A stretch of DNA of 64,000 bases from an uncultured Anaerococcus sp. (lineage in GTDB: Bacteria > Bacillota > Clostridia > Tissierellales > Peptoniphilaceae): NCBI GenBank assembly GCA_900551095.1, contig URUJ01000001.1, positions 1-64,000 on the forward strand, read 5' to 3'. Below the pieces are notes generated by a model, which ran no database searches, was not told where the DNA came from, and saw nothing but the letters and a program-made list of their open reading frames with translations. Within the stretch, counting starts at the first letter, position 1; every line of letters starts with the position of its first letter. Of this stretch, positions 34,493 through 42,112 are shown in pieces. The position numbers were made by a program, and so were the translations under genes.

Positions 34493-35237
34493 TTTTTGCC
34501 GCCCTTAGAAAGTTTAGTGAATCTGAAATTCTTTTATAAAACTTATCACGACTATCATCAGCCTTGTAAATCTCATTAAAAACTTTTCCATCTCTAATAA
34601 ATAAAACTCTTTTAGCAAAGGAAGCTGCAATATTTGAGTGGGTTACCATGAGAATAGTATTTCCCTCAGAATTTATTTTTTCAAAATAGTTTAACAAATC
34701 TTCGCTAGAAGAAGAATCAAGTTGACCTGTAGGCTCGTCCGCCAAAATTATTTTTGGATCTATAATTAAGGCCCTTGCTACAGCCACCCTTTGCTTTTGG
34801 CCACCGGATATTTCTGCCGGATACTTATTTAAAAGTTCAGCAATTCCAAGCTTATTGACAATAGGCATAAGCTTATCTTCAAAATTTTCTGGGCTTTCTT
34901 CCCTTAAAACTAACGGCAAAAGGATATTTTCTCTCACATCAAAATTATCTAAAAGATTAAAATCTTGGAAAATATAGCCAAAATTATCCCTCCTGAAATC
35001 TGACTTTTCCTTATCAGAAAGAGATAAAATTTCCTTACCATCAAGAAAAATTTGCCCACTAGTTTCCTTATCTATCAAGGAAATAATATTCAAAAGTGTA
35101 GTCTTTCCTGATCCAGACTCTCCCATGATTGCAAGGAAGTCACCGTCTTCGACTTTCAAATCCACATCCCTAAGGGCAGTCACAGCGTTTTCTGAATTTT
35201 CCTTATAAATTTTTCTTAAGTTTTTTATTTCTAACAT
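34479..35237 (-). CDS. bceA: BceA-type ABC transporter ATPase
   Basis: The ATP-binding subunit, 252 residues. Walker A GESGSGKTTLL (near 37-47), Q-loop YIFQDFNLLDNFD, signature ISGGQKQRVAVARAL (near 142-156) and Walker B IILADEPTGQLDS follow in order. The ATG at 35237 has AGAGGTG before it; the reading 13 codons longer includes the promoter and is rejected. A RR-type operator and a TATAAT box lie just upstream, so bceAB can be transcribed apart from bceRS. Confidence 0.94.
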   Translation of the reverse strand: MLEIKNLRKIYKENSENAVTALRDVDLKVEDGDFLAIMGESGSGKTTLLNIISLIDKETSGQIFLDGKEILSLSDKEKSDFRRDNFGYIFQDFNLLDNFDVRENILLPLVLREESPENFEDKLMPIVNKLGIAELLNKYPAEISGGQKQRVAVARALIIDPKIILADEPTGQLDSSSSEDLLNYFEKINSEGNTILMVTHSNIAASFAKRVLFIRDGKVFNEIYKADDSRDKFYKRISDSLNFLRAAKNETH

Positions 35238-35258
35238 ATTTTCACCTCTCATAATATA

Positions 35259-35332
35259 ATTATAAAGGTTTAACAAAAATAAGTCCCTTTGTCTATCTTA
35301 CAAAGAGACTCATTATCTTACAATTTTGTAAG
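35259..35332 (-). promoter_or_regulatory. bceAB promoter with BceR-type operator
   Basis: A TATAAT -10 box on the minus strand (35259-35264) has no good -35 hexamer. About 60 bases upstream lies CTTACA-AAAT-TGTAAG (35317-35332), which fits the BceR-like binding pattern TNACA-N4-TGTAA. A further TTGTAAG at about 35298-35305 forms a direct repeat of one arm. The arrangement suggests activation by BceR. Confidence 0.72.
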
Positions 35333-36259
35333 TTTTGGAAAAGATATCATAATTTTTGTAAATTTTCCCTCTTCCGATTCGATTTTTATTCCTAAATTTA
35401 GGTCCTTTCCAATTGATTTTACAAGATAAAGTCCAAGGCCAGTTGAAGAAGCAAACTTTCTGCCATTTTCACCTGTATATCCCATTTCAAAAACCCTCGG
35501 CAAGTCTATCTGTTTAATACCAATACCATTATCTTCTATAATAAGTGAACTATTCTCACAATATACTTTTATCTTTCCACCTGCTGGAGTATATTTTAAA
35601 GCATTATTTAAAAGCTGACCTATAATAAAACTCAACCATTTTTCATCACTCACCACTTTGAAATCCAAGTTGCTCACTTCTAAGCTAATTTTTTTGGAAA
35701 TAAAATCGTAAGATTTTTCCCTAATTATTTCCTTAACCACAGAATCAATTCTAACTTCTTTAAAGACATAGTCGTTGGTTTTTGAATTATATCTCACAAA
35801 CCCAAGGAGGATATTTAGGTAGTCTTCGATTCTCTTGTTATTCTTCCTAAGTAGGTCAAGGTCTGGATTAGGATCATCTAAAATCAGCTTATTTTCAGCA
35901 ATAGGAGTTTTTATTTCATGAATCCATAGCCCATAAAAATCTTTAAGGTCGCCTTCAATTTCATTATAGGCAAGTAATAGGTCTTTGTATTTTTTATCGA
36001 GATTTTCATATTCATCTAAAATTATCTTTTCCCTTTGACTTGGATTTTTGGAAATTTCTATAAAAGTTATTTTCTCTTTATTTATATACTTATATATAAA
36101 ATAAACCAGAAAAATAAAGGAATTTATCATAAACCCATAAATAACCGGAAATTTCTCTAAATCAAAGCTTATTAAAACCAGCAAATAAGTAAGATTAATT
36201 ATAAAAAAGAAAATAAAAGATACCTTATTTTCTTTCAAAAAATCTTTAATCCTCGACAT
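35318..36259 (-). CDS. bceS: BceS-type sensor histidine kinase
   Basis: A 313-residue intramembrane-sensing kinase. Two close membrane segments (about 13-33 and 36-56) with almost no extracytoplasmic loop are the mark of BceS. The dimerisation and phosphorylation box is LWIHEIKTPIAENKLIL (near 113-129), then N-box NNALKYTPAGG, G1 IEDNGIGIKQID and G2 GLGLYLVKSIG. It cannot sense its ligand alone and depends on the BceAB transporter in known systems. It overlaps the response regulator gene by 14 bases. Confidence 0.93.
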   Translation of the reverse strand: MSRIKDFLKENKVSFIFFFIINLTYLLVLISFDLEKFPVIYGFMINSFIFLVYFIYKYINKEKITFIEISKNPSQREKIILDEYENLDKKYKDLLLAYNEIEGDLKDFYGLWIHEIKTPIAENKLILDDPNPDLDLLRKNNKRIEDYLNILLGFVRYNSKTNDYVFKEVRIDSVVKEIIREKSYDFISKKISLEVSNLDFKVVSDEKWLSFIIGQLLNNALKYTPAGGKIKVYCENSSLIIEDNGIGIKQIDLPRVFEMGYTGENGRKFASSTGLGLYLVKSIGKDLNLGIKIESEEGKFTKIMISFPKLTKL

Positions 36260-36920
36260 AATAACCCAATCCCTGCTTAGTCTTTATAAAATCATCTACC
36301 CCAAGCCCTGCCAAAGACTTCCTTAGCCTAGATATATTAACTGTTAGAGTATTATCATCAATGTAAATATCTGTTGACCACAAACTTGTCATAAGCTTAT
36401 CTCTAGAGACAACATTGCCCTTATTTACCATAAGGGTTTCTAAGATTTTAAATTCATTTTTAGATAGGTCAAGACTCTTTTCGCCAAAAATAAGAGTCAT
36501 GGACTTTAAATCTAGGATTAATCCTTTGATTTCAAGCCTGGATAAACTTTCCTTATAATCATAGGTCCTCCTTAAAAGAGCCTTGATTTTGGCAAGCAAA
36601 AGGTCCATTTCAAAGGGTTTACTCACAAAATCATCTGCTCCCATTTCCATGGCCATAATTTTATTCATGGTATCTTCCTTTGAGGATAAAAAAATTATAG
36701 GCACATTTGAGATATCACGAATTTTCCTTGTCCAAAAATATCCATCATAGAATGGAAGACCAATATCCATAACAACAAGGCCCGGATTTTCCCATTTAAA
36801 AATATCAAAAACTTTTTCAAAATCATCTGCAAGGATAACTCCAAAGCCCCATTTTTCTAGTTCTTCTTTTAATTTTTCTGAAATAATCTTGCTATCATCA
36901 ACTACAAATATTTTAAACAT
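36246..36920 (-). CDS. bceR: BceR-type response regulator
   Basis: An OmpR-family response regulator of 224 residues: receiver domain with the acidic pair VVDDS and the phospho-acceptor Asp in LVVMDIGLPFYDG (near 50), Lys in SKPFEMD, and a C-terminal winged helix with SKNEFKILETLMVNKGNVVSRDKL. It should activate bceAB through the operator upstream of bceA. First gene of the bceRSAB cluster. Confidence 0.95.
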   Translation of the reverse strand: MFKIFVVDDSKIISEKLKEELEKWGFGVILADDFEKVFDIFKWENPGLVVMDIGLPFYDGYFWTRKIRDISNVPIIFLSSKEDTMNKIMAMEMGADDFVSKPFEMDLLLAKIKALLRRTYDYKESLSRLEIKGLILDLKSMTLIFGEKSLDLSKNEFKILETLMVNKGNVVSRDKLMTSLWSTDIYIDDNTLTVNISRLRKSLAGLGVDDFIKTKQGLGYYVED

Positions 36921-36947
36921 AAAATCTCCTTATTTGTATTATAACAC

Positions 36948-36984
36948 AAAAATCCTCTCAATCCCTAGCTTGGGTTGAGAGGAT
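36948..36984 (-). terminator. Terminator of the ABC exporter operon
   Basis: Hairpin ATCCTCTCAACCC/GGGATTGAGAGGAT with one bulge and a following T-run on the minus strand, seven bases past the stop. Confidence 0.9.
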
Positions 36985-36991
36985 AAGATTA

Positions 36992-38860
36992 TTAATCAAG
37001 TTCAAGCTTACCGGTATATAGTTGCCAGTAGGTGCCTTTTTCTTTTATTAATTTCTCGTGGTTACCGCGTTCGATTATTCTTCCATCATCCATAACCATG
37101 ATTACATCAGCGTTTTGGATAGTTGATAGTCTGTGGGCTATTACAATTGAAGTTGACCCCACCATTAGATTATCCATAGCTTCTGTTACGTCCTTTTCTG
37201 TGGCTGTATCTATTGAAGATGTCGCCTCATCAAGGATTAGCATGGCAGGTTCTGCAATGGCTGCTCTCGATATGGAGATTAATTGGTTTTGGCCATCTGA
37301 TAAGCTTGATCCATCACCGTGGATTTCGGTGTCATATTTTTCTGGAAGTCTTTTTATAAAGGAATCCGCACCAGAAAGTCTAGCCGCAGACTTTACATCA
37401 TCATCACTTGCCCTTAATCTACCATATTTTATGTTGCCCTCAATAGTATCTGTAAAGAGGTTTACTTCTTGGAGAACCATTCCAAAGGCACGTCTTAGGG
37501 CGTCTTTTTTGATATCTCTAATATCAATTCCATCTACCATAATTGAGCCAGAATCAATTTCGTAAAATCTTGTTATAACATTTGTTATAGTTGTCTTTCC
37601 AGCTCCTGTAGATCCTACAAAGGCAATCTTTTCGCCCGGATCAGCATAAAATGAAATATCTTTTAGGATTTTATTTTTTCCATCATAGGAGAAATTTACA
37701 TTTTTAAATTCTAGCCTTCCTTCTAGCATCTTGTAATGTTTTCTATCTCCATCATCCCACATCCAAGCATACCTACCTGTTAAGTCATCACTCTCTTTAA
37801 CTGTTCCGTCAGCATTTTCTACTGCATGGACAAGTTCTATAAAACCTGTATCTTCCTTAATTGGCATATCAATTATTTCAAAAATCCTGTCTGCTCCCGC
37901 CATTGCTTGGAAAACTGCGTTTGCCTGTTGGCTCACGTTTACTATTGGATTTTGAATTTGCCTAATATTTGATAAAAATGCTGCCAACACCCCTACAGTA
38001 ATATTTCCTTTAATTGTAATATATATACCGTAAACTGTGATAGCTGCATAAAGTATATTTACCATATTTACTAAAAATGGCATCATCCTTCCAGCCACGG
38101 TATTTGCCTGTGCAAAAGATGATCTAACATTTTCAGATTTCTCTCTAAAAGTTTTTAGGGTTTTATCTTCCCTAGAGAAAACTTTAATAACTTTTTGACC
38201 TGATAAACTTTCTTCAGCGAAACCGTGCATGTTAGATACGTTTCCCTGACCTTCACGGAAAGATTGTGAAGACTTCATAATTATTTTTGAAAGAATAGGT
38301 AGCATAATAGCTAGACCAATTATCATTGTCAAAGTTAGATTAAAGCTTAGCCTAAACATTACTATTATTGTTCCGACAAAAGTTAGCGTAGCTCTTACGA
38401 TAGTTGGCACTGTATTTGCCAAAGCTTGGCTTAGCACGTCAGTATCATTAGTAAACCTTGACATTATTTCACCATGTTTATTAGTATCAAAAAAAGTTAT
38501 AGGCATTTTTTGAATCTTTGCAAAAAGCTCCAGTCTAATATTTCTTATAGCCCTTTCTCCTACCCTTATCATAAGTCTTGAGTAGATAAAAGATGTTATA
38601 GCAGAAACAGCGTAGATTGCTCCCATTTGTAGACAAGCTCTCTTTAGACCAGATATATCGGATTTCAAGATATAATCATCAATTATTGGCTGGAGCATAT
38701 TTACTCCCCAAATTTGTGTTAGGGCAGAGATAATTACACAAGAAATTATTAAAATCATCTGCCATCTATAGGCAAAAAGGTAGGATAAAAGTCTTGTTAT
38801 AGATGAAAATGAAACTTTTTTTCTATATGATTTTTCACTCATTTTATAATCATTATTCAT
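36992..38860 (-). CDS. ABC multidrug exporter, catalytically complete half
   Basis: A 622-residue exporter with six membrane segments (about 30-320) and a C-terminal ATPase. Walker A GSTGAGKTT, Q-loop VLQEVNLFTD, Walker B MLILDEATSS (with the catalytic Glu) and H-loop VIAHRLST are complete. The signature is LSDGQNQL, a change from LSGGQ. An extra segment of about 45 residues lies between membrane and ATPase domains. It pairs with the next gene as a heterodimer, as in TM287/288 or BmrCD, in which this half supplies the odd signature of the degenerate site. The coding regions overlap by 8 bases. Confidence 0.92.
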   Translation of the reverse strand: MNNDYKMSEKSYRKKVSFSSITRLLSYLFAYRWQMILIISCVIISALTQIWGVNMLQPIIDDYILKSDISGLKRACLQMGAIYAVSAITSFIYSRLMIRVGERAIRNIRLELFAKIQKMPITFFDTNKHGEIMSRFTNDTDVLSQALANTVPTIVRATLTFVGTIIVMFRLSFNLTLTMIIGLAIMLPILSKIIMKSSQSFREGQGNVSNMHGFAEESLSGQKVIKVFSREDKTLKTFREKSENVRSSFAQANTVAGRMMPFLVNMVNILYAAITVYGIYITIKGNITVGVLAAFLSNIRQIQNPIVNVSQQANAVFQAMAGADRIFEIIDMPIKEDTGFIELVHAVENADGTVKESDDLTGRYAWMWDDGDRKHYKMLEGRLEFKNVNFSYDGKNKILKDISFYADPGEKIAFVGSTGAGKTTITNVITRFYEIDSGSIMVDGIDIRDIKKDALRRAFGMVLQEVNLFTDTIEGNIKYGRLRASDDDVKSAARLSGADSFIKRLPEKYDTEIHGDGSSLSDGQNQLISISRAAIAEPAMLILDEATSSIDTATEKDVTEAMDNLMVGSTSIVIAHRLSTIQNADVIMVMDDGRIIERGNHEKLIKEKGTYWQLYTGKLELD

Positions 38861-40616
38861 TATCTATACCTCCTCGCTGTTGAATATCATAAGTTTCTCT
38901 GTAGACTTTATTAGTTTTGTAAAGTTCGTCGTGGCTTCCTACAGCCTCGATTTTTCCTTCATTCATAACTACAATCCTATCTACATACCTAAAAGAAGAA
39001 ACTCTTTGGGAAATAATTATCTTTGTTAAATCTTTATTGTATTTATTAATTCCATCAATAATGCCTGTCTCAGTTTTTGTATCAACTGCTGAAGTTGAAT
39101 TATCCATGATAAGAATTTTTGGTTTTTTAAGAAGTGCGCGGGCAATGGTGAGTCTTTGCTTTTGTCCACCAGATACCCCAGTACCACCTTGACCAAGGAC
39201 TGATTCATACTGATCTAATCTTTCTCTTACAAAATCATCAGCCTGAGCAACCTTGGCTGCAAGTTCAATTTCATCCTTGCTTGCTTCTTCATCACCCCAC
39301 CTTAAGTTATCAGAAATACTTCCTGAAAATAGGGTATTTTTTTGTAAAACTATGGCAACATCATCACGAAGAGTTTTTAAATCATAATTTTCTACCGGAT
39401 GACCTCCTACCTTTAACTGGCCCTTATTTATATCATAAAGTCTTGGTATAAGTTGAACCAAAGTAGATTTTGATGAGCCTGTAGGCCCTAAAATACCGAT
39501 AGATTCGCCACTTTTTATATGAAGATTTATATCTTCAAGTTGATAAGAATCCGAATCTTTTCCATATTTGAATGAAACATCATCAAAATCAATTGAGCCA
39601 TCTTCTAATTTTAGTCCTTCTATTTTTTTATCGTTATCCATAGAAGGCACTCTACTAATTACCTCAACAACCCTAGTAATACCAGGCGAAGCTGACATAA
39701 ACATAGTTAAAACCATACTCAAACCGATAAAAGCACCTAGAAGCATAGTCGCATACATATTAAAGGCAACAAGATCACCAACCTCAAGTCTTCCTTCAAT
39801 TATCTCCACGCCTCCAAAATAAGTTAGTCCAACAAAAGTAGTAAACAAAACTACATTTGCTATAGGAAATACAAGCGACATTGGTCCTTGAGACCCATCA
39901 GCGTATTTAAACATCTTTTCATTTTCTAGGCCAAACTTATCTAGCTCATATTTTTTCCTAAAAAACGCCTTTATAACACGCATATTATTTAAATTTTCCT
40001 CAATTACCAAGTTAAGCTTATCGTATTGGTAACGAGCTTTTCTAAATTTTGGAATAGCGTAGGTAGTTAGCGCCATAAGTAGGGCGAATAAAACTGGCAC
40101 GGCAATCAAAAATATCAGTGATAGCTTAAGACTTGATCTTAATGCCAAGAAAAAAGCAACAATAGCCATAGCCACAGTCTTAATTACAAACCTTGTTGAA
40201 ACAAAAGTCGAAAATACAATTTGTTGGGTATCAGACGAAAGCCTAGTTAAAAGCGAAGGTACACCAAAATAATCAATATCTTCAAAAGAAAACTTCTGGA
40301 TATTTTCAAACTGGGCAAGCCTTGCATTATGTCCCATACCAGTTGAAGCAATACTAGCATCTTTAGTTGCCTTCATACCAAAATACATGGTCAAAATCGA
40401 CAAAACAATCATCAAAAGTCCGTATTTTATAGCAAGTCCCAAATCTTTTCCCTTAACAGCTTCATTAAGGGTAAGACCCATAATAGCTGGAATCGCAAGT
40501 TCTAGGATAGTTTCAAGTGTAGTAAAAACACGAGAAATATTTCGATTTTTCCTATACTCTCCCAAATATCTTTTGATATAGGAAAAGGACTTGTAAAATT
40601 CTTTTATACTATTCAT
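38853..40616 (-). CDS. ABC multidrug exporter, degenerate half
   Basis: A 587-residue partner with six membrane segments and an ATPase domain. Walker A GPTGSSKST and signature GVSGGQKQR are present, but Walker B is LIMDNSTSAVD, with Asn where the catalytic Glu should be, and the H-loop is ISQRVSS with Gln for His. These are the changes that mark the non-hydrolysing site of heterodimeric exporters. It overlaps the MarR gene stop as ATGA, so all three genes form one operon. Confidence 0.92.
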   Translation of the reverse strand: MNSIKEFYKSFSYIKRYLGEYRKNRNISRVFTTLETILELAIPAIMGLTLNEAVKGKDLGLAIKYGLLMIVLSILTMYFGMKATKDASIASTGMGHNARLAQFENIQKFSFEDIDYFGVPSLLTRLSSDTQQIVFSTFVSTRFVIKTVAMAIVAFFLALRSSLKLSLIFLIAVPVLFALLMALTTYAIPKFRKARYQYDKLNLVIEENLNNMRVIKAFFRKKYELDKFGLENEKMFKYADGSQGPMSLVFPIANVVLFTTFVGLTYFGGVEIIEGRLEVGDLVAFNMYATMLLGAFIGLSMVLTMFMSASPGITRVVEVISRVPSMDNDKKIEGLKLEDGSIDFDDVSFKYGKDSDSYQLEDINLHIKSGESIGILGPTGSSKSTLVQLIPRLYDINKGQLKVGGHPVENYDLKTLRDDVAIVLQKNTLFSGSISDNLRWGDEEASKDEIELAAKVAQADDFVRERLDQYESVLGQGGTGVSGGQKQRLTIARALLKKPKILIMDNSTSAVDTKTETGIIDGINKYNKDLTKIIISQRVSSFRYVDRIVVMNEGKIEAVGSHDELYKTNKVYRETYDIQQRGGIDNE

Positions 40617-41056
40617 TCATCCTCCTTCATAAAATCTTCTTTAATTGACGAAATCAAAAGAGTAAGAGAAGCCTGTATCTCTTTTAACTTTTCATCGCCT
40701 AGTTTTTCATACAATCTTTTATCCGACTCAGTAATCGGCTTTAATCTTTCTTCCCTATTTTTTCTCCCCTTATCAGTCAACCTCAAAATTCTTTTTCTCT
40801 TGTCATAATCAGCCTGGATAAGGTCAATCAACCCTCTTTCCTCAAGACTTTTTATGATATTGTTGACCGTTTGCTTAGGAGCACTAAGCTTATCAGCAAG
40901 TTCCTTTTGGGTTGGATTTTTCATAAGACCTAAATTTATGAGAATAATAGTCTCTAAGTCATTTAAACCATAAAACTTTATCCTCTCCCTATTAAGTCCA
41001 TAAGCACATCTTAATAAAGAAAAAGTAGAGAAAATAAGATCGACATCATAATTCAT
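40613..41056 (-). CDS. MarR-family transcriptional regulator
   Basis: A 147-residue winged-helix regulator. The DNA-binding region reads PTQKELADKLSAPKQTVNNIIKSLEERGLI, then the wing ADYDKRKRILRLTDKGR. It probably represses the exporter genes that follow and its own gene, and a ligand would release it. The ATG at 41056 is chosen for the AGAGGG 6 bases upstream rather than a start ten codons earlier. Palindromes in its promoter are candidate operators. Confidence 0.92.
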   Translation of the reverse strand: MNYDVDLIFSTFSLLRCAYGLNRERIKFYGLNDLETIILINLGLMKNPTQKELADKLSAPKQTVNNIIKSLEERGLIDLIQADYDKRKRILRLTDKGRKNREERLKPITESDKRLYEKLGDEKLKEIQASLTLLISSIKEDFMKEDE

Positions 41057-41076
41057 AAACCCTCTTTCTCTAAAAT

Positions 41077-41136
41077 AAATAATCAATTATTTGTTATTTC
41101 ATGTCTATACTATAGTACTATTTAGGACTATGTCAA
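41077..41136 (-). promoter_or_regulatory. marR-ABC promoter with nested palindromes
   Basis: Minus strand TTGACA (41131-41136), 16 bp, TATAGT (41109-41114). The spacer holds the perfect palindrome ATAGTACTAT, which overlaps TACTATAGTA. A second inverted repeat, AAATAAT/ATTATTT with a two-base centre (41077-41092), follows before the RBS. Either can be the MarR operator. Confidence 0.7.
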
Positions 41137-41160
41137 GGGAAGTTTATTTGTCTATAAAAG

Positions 41161-41275
41161 AAGCACTCACATTTATAAGATGTCTCGCATACGCTCGACA
41201 TGACCGTATGCGACAAGCAATATCATTAATTTCATTAACTACGTCATTCCGAACGTATGTGAGCAATCCCTCAAA
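41161..41275. repeat. Decayed palindromic dispersed repeat
   Basis: The non-coding segment contains the stem tcgcatacg/cgtatgcga (41185-41193 and 41205-41213) and the sequence gtcattccgaacgtatgtgagcaatccc (41243-41270). The latter resembles a repeat seen in many bacterial genomes as GTCATTCCGAACGAAGTGAGGAATC-like units. It is not coding in any convincing frame and differs in base make-up from the surrounding AT-rich spacer. Confidence 0.5.
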
Positions 41276-41317
41276 TAAAAGACCTATAATTTACGTTTTT
41301 TAACCAATCATAACTAG

Positions 41318-41338
41318 AAAAAACCGCAAAATTGCGGT
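41318..41338 (-). terminator. Terminator of the toxin-antitoxin pair
   Basis: Hairpin ACCGCAA/TTGCGGT (41323-41338) followed by TTTTTT on the minus strand, just after the toxin stop. Confidence 0.88.
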
Positions 41339-41341
41339 ATT

Positions 41342-41602
41342 CTATCTCTTATATATATTTTTCCTATGATCGATATCAACGACACAAATAATTAGCTTTT
41401 CATCTTGGATTTCACAAAGAATCCTATAGTCACCTACCCTATACCTCCAAAATCCTCTAAGACTTGCCGATAAAGCCTTGCCCCTAGCTCTTGGTTCTTC
41501 CAATAGAGCAATCTTGTCCATATAGGAAATTATAAGCTTTTGAACTGGTCTATCCAATTTTTTAAGGGATTTGAGAGCCTCTTCAGAATAGATTATCCTC
41601 AT
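41342..41602 (-). CDS. relE: RelE/ParE-family toxin
   Basis: An 86-residue toxin of the RelE group that in relatives cleaves mRNA in the ribosomal A site. The pattern is IYSEEALKSLKKLDRPVQKLI, RARGKALSASLRGFWRYRVGDYRILCEI, then VVDIDHRKNIYKR at the end, including the basic and aromatic residues typical of RelE (R in WRYRVGDYRI and the final HR.NIYKR). Overlaps the antitoxin gene, giving translational coupling. Confidence 0.93.
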   Translation of the reverse strand: MRIIYSEEALKSLKKLDRPVQKLIISYMDKIALLEEPRARGKALSASLRGFWRYRVGDYRILCEIQDEKLIICVVDIDHRKNIYKR

Positions 41603-41817
41603 AGACCAAGCTCTTTTTTCACTTCTTCGCTGGTATAAAATTTCATATTTTCTTTATTTAGAAGATAATCCTTGATTAGTTTTTCGTCGTACTCTTCTTC
41701 TATATTTCTAAGCAAGGTATCCCTCGCCCAATCTGACAAGGATTTACTTTTCTCATCAGCAACTCTTTTAAAAAGCTCCTTATCATCGCTATTTAATCTA
41801 ATTGTTAAAGTTGTCAT
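41599..41817 (-). CDS. relB: RelB-like ribbon-helix-helix antitoxin
   Basis: A 72-residue antitoxin. The N-terminal ribbon-helix-helix reads TTLTIRLNSDDKELFKRVADEKSKSLSDWARDTLL, in which the first strand would contact DNA. The C-terminal tail (NKENMKFYTSEEVKKELGL) should wrap and block the toxin. It is first in the operon and probably represses its own promoter. Confidence 0.9.
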   Translation of the reverse strand: MTTLTIRLNSDDKELFKRVADEKSKSLSDWARDTLLRNIEEEYDEKLIKDYLLNKENMKFYTSEEVKKELGL

Positions 41818-41835
41818 AAGTCTTCCCTTTCTGTG

Positions 41836-41878
41836 TTACATTGTAATATCATTATATAACCTAGGTAAAAAAAGTCAA
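41836..41878 (-). promoter_or_regulatory. Toxin-antitoxin promoter and operator
   Basis: Minus strand TTGACT (41873-41878), 16 bp, TATAAT (41851-41856), followed by an inverted repeat TTACA-T-TGTAA (41836-41846) that could be bound by the antitoxin. Confidence 0.7.
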
Positions 41879-41984
41879 AGGAGATTGCACGTATTCAAGA
41901 GATATATTTCATTTTATCTATATGCCTATTTGGGTAAAAGAATAGAATTATAAATAATTTTTTTGTCATAGATTTACCCCAAGC

Positions 41985-42060
41985 AGGGTCAAGATGAACG
42001 AACGTAAACTATCTCACACATACTAGACCTATCCTTCAATAGCTTTATCAGCCCAAATCT
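41985..42060. other. Possible second repeat remnant
   Basis: The segment ggtcaagatgaacgaacgtaaactatctcac shares the gaacgta...tctcac/gtgag-like core of the repeat at 41161-41275 in decayed form. It lies on the other side of the toxin-antitoxin pair. The relationship is weak and seen by eye only. No gene is visible in the 295-base gap. Confidence 0.3.
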
Positions 42061-42073
42061 GCACTTAATCGTC

Positions 42074-42108
42074 AAAAAAAGATCGCAAGCTTTTGCCTAC
42101 GATCTTTT
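42074..42108 (-). terminator. Terminator of the surface-protein gene
   Basis: Hairpin AAGATCGTAGGC/GCTTGCGATCTT (42079-42106) and a T-run on the minus strand, four bases from the stop. Confidence 0.88.
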
Positions 42109-42112
42109 TATT

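Noticed and set aside
37032..37565. A 177-codon plus-strand open frame
   Set aside because: It is fully antisense to the conserved ATPase domain of the ABC exporter and reflects codon bias of the true gene.
41091..41303. A 70-codon plus-strand frame beside marR
   Set aside because: It crosses the marR promoter and the palindromic repeat, so it is not a gene.
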